Assembly (NCBI GenBank): GCA_963835535.1
Contig: CAWIFL010000002.1
Span: forward strand, 558,001 to 622,000
DNA: 64,000 nt
Direction: 5' to 3'
Source: Fen-1245 sp963835535
GTDB taxonomy: Bacteria > Gemmatimonadota > Gemmatimonadetes > Gemmatimonadales > JACORV01
Numbering within the stretch: the stretch's first letter is position 1; every line of letters starts with the position of its first letter. The position numbers were made by a program, and so were the translations under genes. This document shows positions 19,668 through 28,313 of the stretch, one piece after another. Below the pieces are notes generated by a model. It had not been told where the DNA came from. It was given only the letters and a program-made list of their open reading frames with translations, and did no database searches.

Positions 19668-20528
19668 TCAGGACTGGCGATCAGTCAGGTCGCCCCACTG
19701 CAGCTTCTGGCGGAGTCGGGCGAAGAACGATTCGGTGTCCACGCGCGCGAGCAGGACGGGCTGGCCGGCGCGCACGACCGTCACGGCCTGCTTCGGCGCC
19801 AGCTTCGCCGCCACCTGCCCGTCGATGGACACGAGGAGCTCCTCGGGGCGCGGCACCGGGTCGAGCGCGGCGACGGTGACGGAGGCGGTGGCGGGGACGA
19901 CGACCGGGCGCACCGCGAGCGTGTGCGGGCAGATGGCGGTGATCACGAACGCGTCCACCGACGGCACCACGATGGGACCGCCCGCCGACATCGAGTAGGC
20001 GGTCGAGCCGGTGGGCGTGGCGACGATGAGGCCGTCGGCGGAGTACGTCCCGACCTCCACGCCGTCCACGGACACCGCCAGCCGGATGACGCGCGCGATC
20101 CCGCCCTTGTGGATCACGACGTCGTTGACGGCGAGGAACTCCTGCCGCGCATCCCCGATGTGGGCGGTGAGCGCGAGGCGCGACTCGATCGTGTACTCGC
20201 CGCGCACCACCCGGCGCAGCAACTCGGTCGCGGTGTTCTGGTCGCCGGCCGCCAGGAAGCCGACGTGCCCGAGGTTGACGCCCAGGACCGGGATCCCGCG
20301 CTCGCAGGCCAGGCGCGCCCCGCGCAGCAGCGTACCGTCCCCGCCGAGGCTGAGGAGGACGTCGATGGCCGCGCCCTTGAGGGTGCTCGCCGCCTGACCC
20401 GGGACGAGGGCGGCCAGCTCGGGCTCGAGAAAGAGGTGCGCGCCGAGCTTCGGCGCCTCCGCCGCCATCGAGGTGAGGATCTTCTCGATCTGCCGGTAGC
20501 GCCGGTTGCCGACGAGCCCGACGTTCAT
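19668..20528 (-). CDS. nadK: NAD kinase
   Basis: 286 residues. GGDGT at 62-66, NDVVIHKG near 133 and TPTGSTAYSMSAGGP near 172 are the NAD/ATP-binding and catalytic motifs. It converts NAD to NADP in the cytoplasm. ATGA overlap with the dxs stop indicates coupling; nadK and recN beside dxs, ispA and xseAB is a common bacterial order. Confidence 0.93.
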   Translation of the reverse strand: MNVGLVGNRRYRQIEKILTSMAAEAPKLGAHLFLEPELAALVPGQAASTLKGAAIDVLLSLGGDGTLLRGARLACERGIPVLGVNLGHVGFLAAGDQNTATELLRRVVRGEYTIESRLALTAHIGDARQEFLAVNDVVIHKGGIARVIRLAVSVDGVEVGTYSADGLIVATPTGSTAYSMSAGGPIVVPSVDAFVITAICPHTLAVRPVVVPATASVTVAALDPVPRPEELLVSIDGQVAAKLAPKQAVTVVRAGQPVLLARVDTESFFARLRQKLQWGDLTDRQS

Positions 20529-22424
20529 GGCGTGATCGCGGCTTCCTCGGAGGAGAGGGCCCGCACCCGCGCGGCGATGCCGTCCGCGTCGAGGCCGACG
20601 GACGCGAGCTGCTGGGGGCGCGGCGCGTGCTCGTACGTCCGGTCCGGAGCGCCGAGCGCGATCACCCGGACCTCGGGCGCGAAGCTCTGCACCACCTCCG
20701 CGAGGTACGCGCCGAAGCCGTTGGTGACCACGCCGTCCTCGATGGTCACGAGCAGGTGGTGGTCACGCACGAGGTTCTCCAGCATCGCGCGGTCCAACGG
20801 CTTGACGAACCGGCAGTCGACCACCGTCACGTCGAGGCCGCTCGCGGCCAGCTGCTCCGCGGCGTGGAGCGCCGGAGCGCACATCGCGCCCACCGGGAGC
20901 AGCGCGCACCCCTTGCCTTGGCGCAGACATCTCCCACGTCCCGTACGGCACGGCAGCGACCTCCGCCGCGGGCGGCGGCTCCGCCGGGGCCTTGTCGCGC
21001 GGATAGCGGATGGCGAACGGCCCGTCGGTCCTCTCGAGGGCGCAGCGCAGCAGCCCGATGAGCTCGGCGCCGTCCTTCGGCGCCGCGATGGTCATCCCCG
21101 GCACGGCGAGCAGGTAGGCGATGTCGTAGAGCCCCATGTGCGTCTGCCCGTCGTCGCCCACCATCCCCGCGCGGTCGAGGCAGAAGATCACCGGCAGGTG
21201 CTGGATCGCCACGTCGTGGATGATGTTGTCGTACGCCCGCTGCAGGAACGTCGAGTAGATCGCCACGACCGGCCGGATCCCCTGTGTCGCCAGTCCCGCG
21301 GCGAAGGTCGTCGCATGGCCTTCGGCGATCCCCACGTCGAAGAAGCGATCGGGCCACTTCTTCTGGAAGATGTTGGTCCCGGTCCCCGACGGCATCGCCG
21401 CAGTGATCGCCACGAGCGAGGGATACTCGGCGGCGAGCTGCGTGATCGCGTCGCCGAAGACCTTGGTCCACAGCGGCGGGCCCGACGCCGGCGAGCGCAG
21501 GTCCCCGGTCGCCGGGTCGTACGGCGCCCGGGCGTGGAACTTCTCGAGGTCCGGCTCCTCGCGGGGGAACCCCTTCCCCTTCTGGGTCAGCACGTGCAGC
21601 AAGCGCGGTCCCTTGAGCTGGCGCAGCTTCTCCATCGCGTCGATGAGGGCCCCCACGTCGTGCCCGTCCACCGGCCCGAAGTAGCGCAGTCCCATCTCCT
21701 GGAACAGCACCCCGGGCAGCACCAAGTTCTTGAGGCTCTCCTCGACGCGCCTGGCAAAATCCTGCACGCCGTGGCCGACCATTGCGTCCACCTTGAGCGT
21801 CAGGCGCTTCAGCTCCTCGCGCACCCGGTTGTAGAGCGGGTTCGTGGCCACGTTGGAGAGGTAGCGGCTGATCGCGCCGACGTTCGGGGCGATGGACATC
21901 CCGTTGTCGTTCAGGATGACGATGATGTCGCGGCCCGAGTGGCCGGCGTTGTTCATCCCTTCGTACGAGAGGCCGCAGGTCATGGCGCCGTCGCCGACCA
22001 CCACGACGACGTCGTGATGCTCGCCCTTGAGGTCGCGCGCCACCGCCATCCCGAACGCCGCCGACATCGCCGTGCCGGCGTGGCCGGCGCCGAAGTGGTC
22101 GTGCGGGCTCTCGTCGCGGCGCAGGAAGCCGGAGAGGCCGCCCTGCTGCCGGAGGGTCGGGAACCGGTCGTTGCGGCCGGTCAGCAGCTTCCAGGTGTAG
22201 GCCTGGTGCCCCACGTCCCAGACGACCTTGTCCCTGGGCGAATCGAAGACGTAGGCGATCGCCGCCGCCAGCTCGACCACGCCCAGGCTCGCGCCGATGT
22301 GGCCGCCGGTGGTGGAGACGACGTCGATCAGGCGCCGGCGAATGTCCTCGCACAGCTCCGGAAGCCGCTCGCGCGGCAGCGCCTTGACGTCCTCGATGCC
22401 CTTGATGCCTTCGAGCAAGCCCAT
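20525..22424 (-). CDS. dxs: 1-deoxy-D-xylulose-5-phosphate synthase, frameshifted near 20927
   Basis: The first 500 residues are typical Dxs: TGGHIGASLG near 40, HQAYTWKLLTGR, thiamine-binding GDGAMTCG ... LNDNGMSI, and the DRAGMVGDDGQTHMG histidine loop. The frame breaks at one extra base near 20927; removing it restores LRQGKGCALLPVG and the transketolase C-domain through to 20525. It condenses pyruvate and glyceraldehyde-3-phosphate in the first step of the MEP pathway, directly beside the prenyl synthase that uses the products. An essential gene with a single indel suggests a sequence error. Confidence 0.88.
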
Positions 22425-22446
22425 GGGTGCAGGCGTCCTGATGGGG

Positions 22447-23409
22447 TTAAGAACGGCGGGCCACGACGTACCGGGCCAGCGCCGCCAGAAGCGGAGAAGA
22501 TACCCCGGCGCCGGTCAGGTGGGCCACCGCCCGCTCGGCGAGCCGCTCGGCCTCCTGCTGCGCGCCCGCGATCCCGAAGACCATCGGGAAAGTCGGCTTG
22601 CCCAGCTTGGCGTCCTTGCCGGGCGTCTTGCCCAATTCCGCCGAGGTGGCGGTCATGTCGAGGATGTCGTCGGCGATCTGGAAGGCCAGGCCCACGTCCT
22701 GACCGTACGCCCGGTAGCCGGAGCGGGTGCGCTCGGAGGCCCGGGCCGCCACGGCGCCGATCTCCACCGAGGCGGCGATCAGCGCGCCGGTCTTCCGCAC
22801 GTCGATCGCCGTCATGGTCTCGCGCGAGGGCTCCTGCCCCGGCCCCTCCAGGTCGAGCACCTGGCCCCCGATCATGCCGCCGCCGCCGGCGGCGCGGAAC
22901 AGGAGCAGCTCGATCTCGCGCATCTCGGCGTCGGGGAGCCGCAGCAGCCGCCCGCCCCGCACGACGGCCGCAGCGGCGACGGGGACCATCGCGAACCCGG
23001 CGACCGTGGCGCGCGGCACGTCGAAGGCGCGGTGCACCGTGGGCCGGCCGCGCCGGAGGTCGTCGTTGTCCATGCAGGGGAGGTCGTCGTGGACCAGGGA
23101 GTACGCGTGCACGATCTCCACCGCGGCCGCGAGGTCCGCGATGGCGCCTTCCCTGCCCCCTTCCGACTGGTACGCGCCGAGCATCAGCGCCGGCCGGAAC
23201 CGCTTCCCCGAGCCCATCACCGCGTAGCGCACGGCGTCGCCCAGGGCGGGCTGGACGGTCGGCAGGATGTCGGCGAGGGCGCGCTCCAGCGCGTGGTCAG
23301 TCGCCTCCCGCGCGCGAGCGAGGAAGGCGTCGACGGTGCGGCGGTCGTCAGCGGTGGCACTCGCGCCGGGGCGGGATCCAGCGGGCGGCGCGAGGGAAGA
23401 GTCAGTCAT
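22447..23409 (-). CDS. ispA: Polyprenyl (farnesyl/geranylgeranyl) diphosphate synthase
   Basis: First Asp-rich motif DDLPCMDND (about 94-102), GKRFRPAL before it, and second Asp-rich motif FQIADDILD; a trans-prenyl chain elongase. The product length (C15 or C20) cannot be read safely. I chose ATG at 23409 because it overlaps the xseB stop by eight bases; an ATG at 23445 is also in frame. The first 25 residues after the start (APPAGSRP...) come from a partial copy of the 82-bp dispersed repeat. Confidence 0.9.
   Translation of the reverse strand: MTDSSLAPPAGSRPGASATADDRRTVDAFLARAREATDHALERALADILPTVQPALGDAVRYAVMGSGKRFRPALMLGAYQSEGGREGAIADLAAAVEIVHAYSLVHDDLPCMDNDDLRRGRPTVHRAFDVPRATVAGFAMVPVAAAAVVRGGRLLRLPDAEMREIELLLFRAAGGGGMIGGQVLDLEGPGQEPSRETMTAIDVRKTGALIAASVEIGAVAARASERTRSGYRAYGQDVGLAFQIADDILDMTATSAELGKTPGKDAKLGKPTFPMVFGIAGAQQEAERLAERAVAHLTGAGVSSPLLAALARYVVARRS
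23351..23395 (-). repeat. Partial copy of the 82-bp gene-junction repeat
   Basis: About 42 bases match one half of the full copies (GCGGTGGCACTCG ... GCGGGCGGCGC). It encodes part of the prenyl synthase N-terminus. Confidence 0.75.
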
Positions 23410-23737
23410 CCGTCTGCTGACGTCCGGCGCGGTCGAGATCGTCAAGCCTCAGGCCGCCGTCGGCGGCCTCCCGCAGCGCCTTGAGGCGCACGCCGGCTTC
23501 GGTCAGGCGCTCCCGCGCCGTCCGCAGCCGTTCGATGCCTTCCTCGAACAAGGCCAGGGCCCGGTCCAGGTCGAGATCCTCCGCCTCGAGCGCGCGCACG
23601 ATGGCATCGAGGCGGCTCAGGTCCTGCTCGAGCGAGGGCTTCCCCTGCTCCGCGGCGGTGGCACTCGTATCGGGCCGGGACCGTGCGGGCGGCGCATCGG
23701 AGGTGTCGTTCGCGGCTCGGCGTCCGTCCGGCGCCAT
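23402..23737 (-). CDS. xseB: Exodeoxyribonuclease VII small subunit, with repeat-encoded N-terminal extension
   Basis: 111 residues against about 80 for the family. The XseB core starts near residue 36 (SLEQDLSRLDAIVRALE ... ALALFEEGIERLR). The first ~30 residues (MAPDGRRAANDTSDAPPARS ...) are encoded by a full copy of the 82-bp repeat. The ATG shares one base with the xseA TGA (TGATG), which supports this start, and no ATG or GTG lies nearer the core. The subunit pairs with XseA to degrade single-stranded DNA. Confidence 0.88.
   Translation of the reverse strand: MAPDGRRAANDTSDAPPARSRPDTSATAAEQGKPSLEQDLSRLDAIVRALEAEDLDLDRALALFEEGIERLRTARERLTEAGVRLKALREAADGGLRLDDLDRAGRQQTDD
23655..23736 (-). 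repeat. 82-bp gene-junction repeat, copy at xseA/xseB
   Basis: Full copy, colinear without gaps with those at 36535-36616 and 53332-53413. By hand count it shares about 67 of 82 positions with the rex copy. The conserved core on the plus strand is GCGGGCGGCGCATCGGA. It supplies the xseB start codon and leader peptide. Confidence 0.9.
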
Positions 23738-24960
23738 CAGACCTCCCGCTCCGAGCGCGCCGGCACTTCCCCATCGACGACCCGCAGCCGGAACGCGCGG
23801 CCCGGCGGGAAGTCCCCGGTGCGGCGCAGCACCGCGCCGGCCTCGCCCAGCGCCACGGCGTAGCCGCGCTCCAGCACCTTGAGGGGCGACAGCGCGTCCA
23901 GCGACGCGGCCAGGCGCAGGGCGGCCGCCTCGCGCGCCGTCAGCCGGGCGGCGCAGGAGGTGCCCATGCGCGCCGCGGAGCGCTCGAGGCGCTCGCCGGC
24001 CGACGCGACGCGCCGATCCACCGCGCCCGAGAGCCGCGTCGCCCAGTGGGCGAGCCGCTCGCCCGCGAGCGCGAGGCGGCGCGCCACGCCCGAGCCCAGC
24101 CCGCCGGCAGCCGCCTGGAGCCGCAGCAGGACCTCCTGCTGGTCCGGCACCGCGGCCTCGGCCGCGGCGGAGGGGGTGGGCGCGCGCACGTCCGCGACCA
24201 GGTCCGTCAGCGTCACGTCGGTCTCGTGCCCCACCGCGGCGATGGTCGGGGCGCGCGACGCGGCGACGGCGCGCGCCACCCGCTCGTCGTTGAAGGCCCA
24301 GAGGTCTTCCTTCGATCCGCCCCCGCGCCCGACGATGAGCACGTCCAGGCGTTCCAGGCGCGCGGCCAGCGCCAGCGCGCGGCGCAGGTCCTCGGGCGCG
24401 CCGTCCCCCTGCACCCGCGCCCCGATCAGCACGAGCTCCACGTGCGGCCAGCGCCGGGCGACCACCGCGACGATGTCGTGCCAGACCGCGCCCTCCGGAC
24501 TCGTGATCACCCCGATCACCTGCGGGAAGGCGGGAAGACGCCGCTTCCGCGCCGGATCGAGGAGCCCGTCCTTCTCCAGTGCCGCCCGGGCGCGGGCCAG
24601 GGCGATGGCGAAGAAGCCGCCCTGGGTGGTGGCCAGCAGCTCGCGCACCACGAGCTGCAGCTGGCCGCGCTTGGGATCCACCGACAGCTCGCCGCGCGCG
24701 AAGACCTTGAGGCCGTCCTCCGGCGTCGCGGGCACGCGCCGCGCGTCGCTGCGCCACATGACGCAGCGCAGCTGCGCCGACGGGTCCTTCAGCGAGAAGT
24801 ACCAGTGGCCCGACGGATACGTCTTGAAGTTCGAGATCTCCCCTTCGACCCAGAGCGGCGGCAGGGCGTGCTCGACCACGCGCCGCGCGGCCTCCACCGC
24901 CTCGAGGACCGTGTACGGCCGCTCACGCGGCGCCTCGTCCAGCGGGAGGGGGAGCGTCAC
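23737..24960 (-). CDS. xseA: Exodeoxyribonuclease VII large subunit
   Basis: 407 residues from a GTG that overlaps the folD stop (GTGA). N-terminal OB fold (PLWVEGEISNFKTYPSGHWYFSL), catalytic core with VIGVITSPEGAVWHDI, LIVGRGGGSKEDLWAFNDE and PTIAAVGHETDVTLTDLVAD, then a long coiled coil and the LKVLERGYAV tail. Works with XseB in mismatch and recombinational repair. Confidence 0.93.
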   Translation of the reverse strand: MTLPLPLDEAPRERPYTVLEAVEAARRVVEHALPPLWVEGEISNFKTYPSGHWYFSLKDPSAQLRCVMWRSDARRVPATPEDGLKVFARGELSVDPKRGQLQLVVRELLATTQGGFFAIALARARAALEKDGLLDPARKRRLPAFPQVIGVITSPEGAVWHDIVAVVARRWPHVELVLIGARVQGDGAPEDLRRALALAARLERLDVLIVGRGGGSKEDLWAFNDERVARAVAASRAPTIAAVGHETDVTLTDLVADVRAPTPSAAAEAAVPDQQEVLLRLQAAAGGLGSGVARRLALAGERLAHWATRLSGAVDRRVASAGERLERSAARMGTSCAARLTAREAAALRLAASLDALSPLKVLERGYAVALGEAGAVLRRTGDFPPGRAFRLRVVDGEVPARSEREV

Positions 24961-25838
24961 GCGGACTGGCGCGCCGCCTGGACCGTGTTGCGCATCAGCA
25001 GGGCGATGGTCATCGGCCCGACCCCGCCGGGCACCGGCGTGATCTTGCTCGCGACCTCCTTCGCCTCGGAGAACTTCACGTCCCCGACCAGGCGGTAGCC
25101 CTTTTCCGCCTTCGGGTCCTCGACGCGGTTCACGCCGACGTCGATCACCACCGCGCCGGGACGGATCATGTCGCCGGTGACGACCTCGGGCCGCCCCGCC
25201 GCGACGATCAGGATTTCCCCCTGCCGGGTGATGCCCGCCAGGTCCCGCGTCCCGGTGTGCGCGACGGTGACCGTGGCGTTGGCGCCCTTCTCCTTCTGCA
25301 TCAGGATGTTGGCCACCGGCCGGCCGACGATGAGCGAGCGGCCCACGACGACCACGTGCTTGCCGCCCGGGTCCGCGCCGCTCCGGATCAGCAGCTCCTG
25401 GACCCCGGCCGGGGTGCACGGGCGGAAGCCCGTGTGGTCGCCGATCACCAGCTTGCCCACGTTCACGGGGTGGAAGCCGTCCACGTCCTTCTCCGGCATC
25501 ATCCGCAGCAGGACCTTCGACGAGTCCATGTGCCCGGGGAGCGGGAGCTGGACCAGGATGCCGTGCACGGCCCGGTCCGCGTTCAGCCGGTCGAGGAGGG
25601 CGAGGAGCTCGCGCTCCGGCGTGTCGGCGGGCAGACGGATGGTGTCCGACTTCATCCCCAGCTCGTCGGCGGCCTTGCCCTTCATCCGCACGTAGACGTG
25701 GCTGGCGGGATCCTCGCCGACCAGCACGACCGTGAGGCCGGGAACGACGCCGCGCTTCCGCAGTTCGGCCACTTCGGCCTTCAGCTCCTCGCGGATCTGC
25801 TTGCCGATGGCCGTGCCATCGATGATGCTGGCGCTCAT
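24957..25838 (-). CDS. folD: Bifunctional methylenetetrahydrofolate dehydrogenase/cyclohydrolase
   Basis: 293 residues from ATG at 25838 (GAGGACC just upstream; an in-frame ATG at 25877 would fall in the repeat array). Contains SHVYVRMKGKA with the catalytic Tyr49/Lys53, QLPLPGH, PEKDVDGFHP and VVVGRSLIVGRPVANIL for NADP binding, and PGGVGPMT at the end. Interconverts one-carbon folates. It heads the folD-xseA-xseB-ispA-dxs-nadK-recN run. Confidence 0.94.
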   Translation of the reverse strand: MSASIIDGTAIGKQIREELKAEVAELRKRGVVPGLTVVLVGEDPASHVYVRMKGKAADELGMKSDTIRLPADTPERELLALLDRLNADRAVHGILVQLPLPGHMDSSKVLLRMMPEKDVDGFHPVNVGKLVIGDHTGFRPCTPAGVQELLIRSGADPGGKHVVVVGRSLIVGRPVANILMQKEKGANATVTVAHTGTRDLAGITRQGEILIVAAGRPEVVTGDMIRPGAVVIDVGVNRVEDPKAEKGYRLVGDVKFSEAKEVASKITPVPGGVGPMTIALLMRNTVQAARQSA

Positions 25839-25857
25839 TGGTCCTCGTCCCAAAGGC

Positions 25858-26020
25858 GTGAGAAGTGAGAAGAACAAGTGAGACGTGAGAGGGTGAACGG
25901 CGTGAGAGGTGAGCCGGGAAAGGCGTGAGACGGGACGTTCCCTCTCACGCAGGTCGCCCTCTCACTTCTCACGCAGTAGCCCTCTCACCTCTCACCGGTT
26001 CGTCTCACCTCTCACGCATT
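25858..26020. repeat. Inverted pair of GTGAGAN heptamer arrays between rny and folD
   Basis: The left half (25858-25930) carries GTGAGAA, GTGAGAC, GTGAGAG and similar units on the plus strand; the right half (25940-26020) carries the same unit on the minus strand (CTCTCAC, TTCTCAC). The halves can pair into a long imperfect stem. It fills the whole rny-folD gap and touches the rny stop codon at 26021. Confidence 0.85.
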
Positions 26021-27607
26021 TCACTTGGCAAACTCCACCGCCCTCGTCTCCCGGATCACGACCACCCGGATCTGCCCGGGATACTGCAACTCGCCCTCGA
26101 TCTTGCGCGCGATCTCCTCGGCCAGCGCGTTCGCGCGGTCATCGTCCACGACGTCCGGCGTCACCATGATGCGGATCTCGCGGCCGGCCTGGATCGCGAA
26201 GACCTTCTCGACGCCCTGGAAGCCCGACGCGATCTCCTCGAGCTTGGTGAGCCGCTTCACGTAGCTCTCGAACGCCTCGCGGCGCGCGCCGGGCCGGGAG
26301 CCCGAGACCGCGTCGGCGGCCTGCACGATCACCGAGATCGGCGTCTCGTGCGGCACGTCGTCGTGGTGCGCGGCGATGCAGTTGATCACCACCGGCGGCT
26401 CGCCGTACTTGGTCGCCACCTCGACGCCGAGCTGGACGTGCGTGCCCTCGCTCTCGTGCGTGAGCACCTTGCCGATGTCGTGGAGCAGCGCGCCGCGCTT
26501 CGCGAGCGCCACGTCGAGCTTCAGCTCGGCGGCCATGATCCCGGCCAGCCAGGCCACCTCCTTCGAGTGCTTCAGCATGTTCTGGCCGTACGAGGTCCGG
26601 AACCGCATCCGCCCGACCAGCTTGATCATCTCGGGGTGCAGGCCGTGGATGCCGACCTCGTACGCCGCCTGCTCGCCGGCCTCCTGGATCTGCTGGTCCA
26701 CGTCGGCCTGGGCCTTCTTGACGACGTCCTCGATCCGCCCGGGATGGATGCGGCCGTCGCTGATCAGCCGTTCCAGGGCGAGGCGCGCCACCTCGCGGCG
26801 CACCGGATCGAAGCACGAGACGATCACGGTGTCGGGCGTGTCGTCGATGACCACGTCCACGCCGGTCGCGGTCTCGAACGCGCGGATGTTGCGGCCCTCG
26901 CGCCCGATGATCCGCCCCTTCATCTCGTCGTTGGGCAGGGTGACCGTCGCGACCGTGCTCTCGGCGGTGTGGTCGGCCGCGATGCGCTGGATGGCGAGGG
27001 CCACGATCTTCTTCCCCTCGCGATCGGCGTCGCGCTTCGCCTGCTCCCGCAGGTTCCGCACGAGCGCGGCGGCCTCGGACCTGGCCTCCTCCTCGATCGA
27101 GCGGACCAGCTCCTTCTTGGCGTCCGCCGCCGACAGCCCCGCGACCGCCTCGAGCCGGCGCTTCCGGTCGGCGATCAGCGTCTGCAGCTCCGCGTCCCGC
27201 GCCTGGACCCGCTGCTCGGACTTGCCCAGCTCTCCGATCCTCGTCTCGAGCTCCCTGTCCCGCCGGTCCAGGACCTGGAGCTTCTTCTCGAGCCCGTCCT
27301 CCCGCTCCTCGAGGCGCCGCTCGATGCGGTCGATCTCCTCGCGCCGGCGGCCGACTTCGACCTCCCACGCCTCGCGGGCCTTCGCCAGCTCTTCCTTGCC
27401 GGAGAGGAGCAACGTGTTGCGGAAGGCCTCGGCGTTGGTCCGGGCGTCCGCGAGTATGCGTTCGGCGAGCGCCTCGGCGGTCGCCTTTGCGCGCACCGCC
27501 CTGCGCCGCTCCACCCAAACGCCGATGAAGAAGAAAGCGAGCCCCGCCCCCGTCCCCGTCGCCCCGATGGCCACGAGGAGGGCCGCAAAGCTGAAAGCCG
27601 TCGTCAT
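26021..27607 (-). CDS. rny: Ribonuclease Y
   Basis: 528 residues: N-terminal membrane helix (about 5-30), long charged coiled coil, KH domain (PNDEMKGRIIGREGRNIRAF) and HD domain (AKRGALLHDIGKVLTHE; AHHDDVPHE). A membrane-anchored endoribonuclease that starts mRNA decay. GGAG seven bases before the ATG supports the start. It is the last gene before the inverted heptamer array. Confidence 0.94.
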   Translation of the reverse strand: MTTAFSFAALLVAIGATGTGAGLAFFFIGVWVERRRAVRAKATAEALAERILADARTNAEAFRNTLLLSGKEELAKAREAWEVEVGRRREEIDRIERRLEEREDGLEKKLQVLDRRDRELETRIGELGKSEQRVQARDAELQTLIADRKRRLEAVAGLSAADAKKELVRSIEEEARSEAAALVRNLREQAKRDADREGKKIVALAIQRIAADHTAESTVATVTLPNDEMKGRIIGREGRNIRAFETATGVDVVIDDTPDTVIVSCFDPVRREVARLALERLISDGRIHPGRIEDVVKKAQADVDQQIQEAGEQAAYEVGIHGLHPEMIKLVGRMRFRTSYGQNMLKHSKEVAWLAGIMAAELKLDVALAKRGALLHDIGKVLTHESEGTHVQLGVEVATKYGEPPVVINCIAAHHDDVPHETPISVIVQAADAVSGSRPGARREAFESYVKRLTKLEEIASGFQGVEKVFAIQAGREIRIMVTPDVVDDDRANALAEEIARKIEGELQYPGQIRVVVIRETRAVEFAK

Positions 27608-27705
27608 ATGACCACTCCGGCGGTCGCCCGCCTCGAGTGATGCCGGATATCAGAGTTCGTGAACTGCGCCGCTAAGTTACGACCGGAGGGAGCCCGGGGA
27701 CAAGT

Positions 27706-28005
27706 TCAGGCGCCGACGCTCTGCCGCTTCTGCGGCGGGAGGAGCCGGGCCAGCTCGCCGGAAAGCTGCTTCAGACGGTGGGCCAAATCCTGCTGCTGCC
27801 GGCGGGATTGGAACAGCTCGTCCGTGATCGCCAGGGCGGCGAGGATCGCCGCCTTGTGGGTTTCCACCAGCGGGCCGGAAGCGAGCACGCGGCGGATGGC
27901 GGTGTCCACGTGCGCGGCGACCTGGCGCGTGTAGTCGGGGTCCAGCTCCGACCTCACCGTGTACTCCTCGTCCACGATGACGACTTTCACGGCGTTCTTC
28001 TTCAC
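27706..28005 (-). CDS. zapA: Cell division protein ZapA
   Basis: 99 residues from a GTG overlapping the upstream stop (GTGA). The N-terminal VKVVIVDEEYTVRSELDPDY is the ZapA beta-strand pattern, followed by AAHVDTAIRRV and a long helix for dimer coiled coil. It bundles FtsZ filaments at mid-cell. Coupling to the coiled-coil gene upstream suggests the two act together. Confidence 0.85.
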   Translation of the reverse strand: MKKNAVKVVIVDEEYTVRSELDPDYTRQVAAHVDTAIRRVLASGPLVETHKAAILAALAITDELFQSRRQQQDLAHRLKQLSGELARLLPPQKRQSVGA

Positions 28006-28313
28006 TTCCCCGCCTCGCTTCCCTGGTCGGCGGTGATGGGCGCCTGCTGCTCGAGGAAGTCGAGCCGCCCGACGAGCTCCGTGACCCTGAGGCGCGCCGC
28101 CTCGAGCCGCTGCTCGAGCAGACGGTTGGTCTCTTCGAGCTCCCGCAGCCGACTCGGTCCTTCCCCGCCCGACGCGCGCGAGTGATCGGAAACGCGAGCC
28201 TCGGCCGTCAGCGCCCGGCGCCGCCACGCGGCGAGCTCCTCGGCGAGGTGCCGCAGCACCTCCTCGAGCTCGCGCAGCGCGTCGAGATCAGGCCTCTCGC
28301 CTGCGGACCCCAT
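28002..28313 (-). CDS. Small coiled-coil protein (ZapB-like position)
   Basis: 103 residues, mostly heptad-rich helix (LDALRELEEVLRHLAEELAA; LRELEETNRLLEQRLEAARL). No named domain is evident. It overlaps the pheT 3' end by 26 bases and the zapA start by four. Small coiled-coil proteins often precede zapA, and a division role is inferred from position only. Confidence 0.65.
   Translation of the reverse strand: MGSAGERPDLDALRELEEVLRHLAEELAAWRRRALTAEARVSDHSRASGGEGPSRLRELEETNRLLEQRLEAARLRVTELVGRLDFLEQQAPITADQGSEAGK

Noticed and set aside
23655..23736. Insertion sequence or MITE with terminal inverted repeats
   Set aside because: Ends share only TGGC/GCCA; no target duplications or transposase seen. 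Kept as an unclassified dispersed repeat.
25858..26020. CRISPR array
   Set aside because: Units are 7 bp without unique spacers and occur in both orientations; no cas genes nearby.
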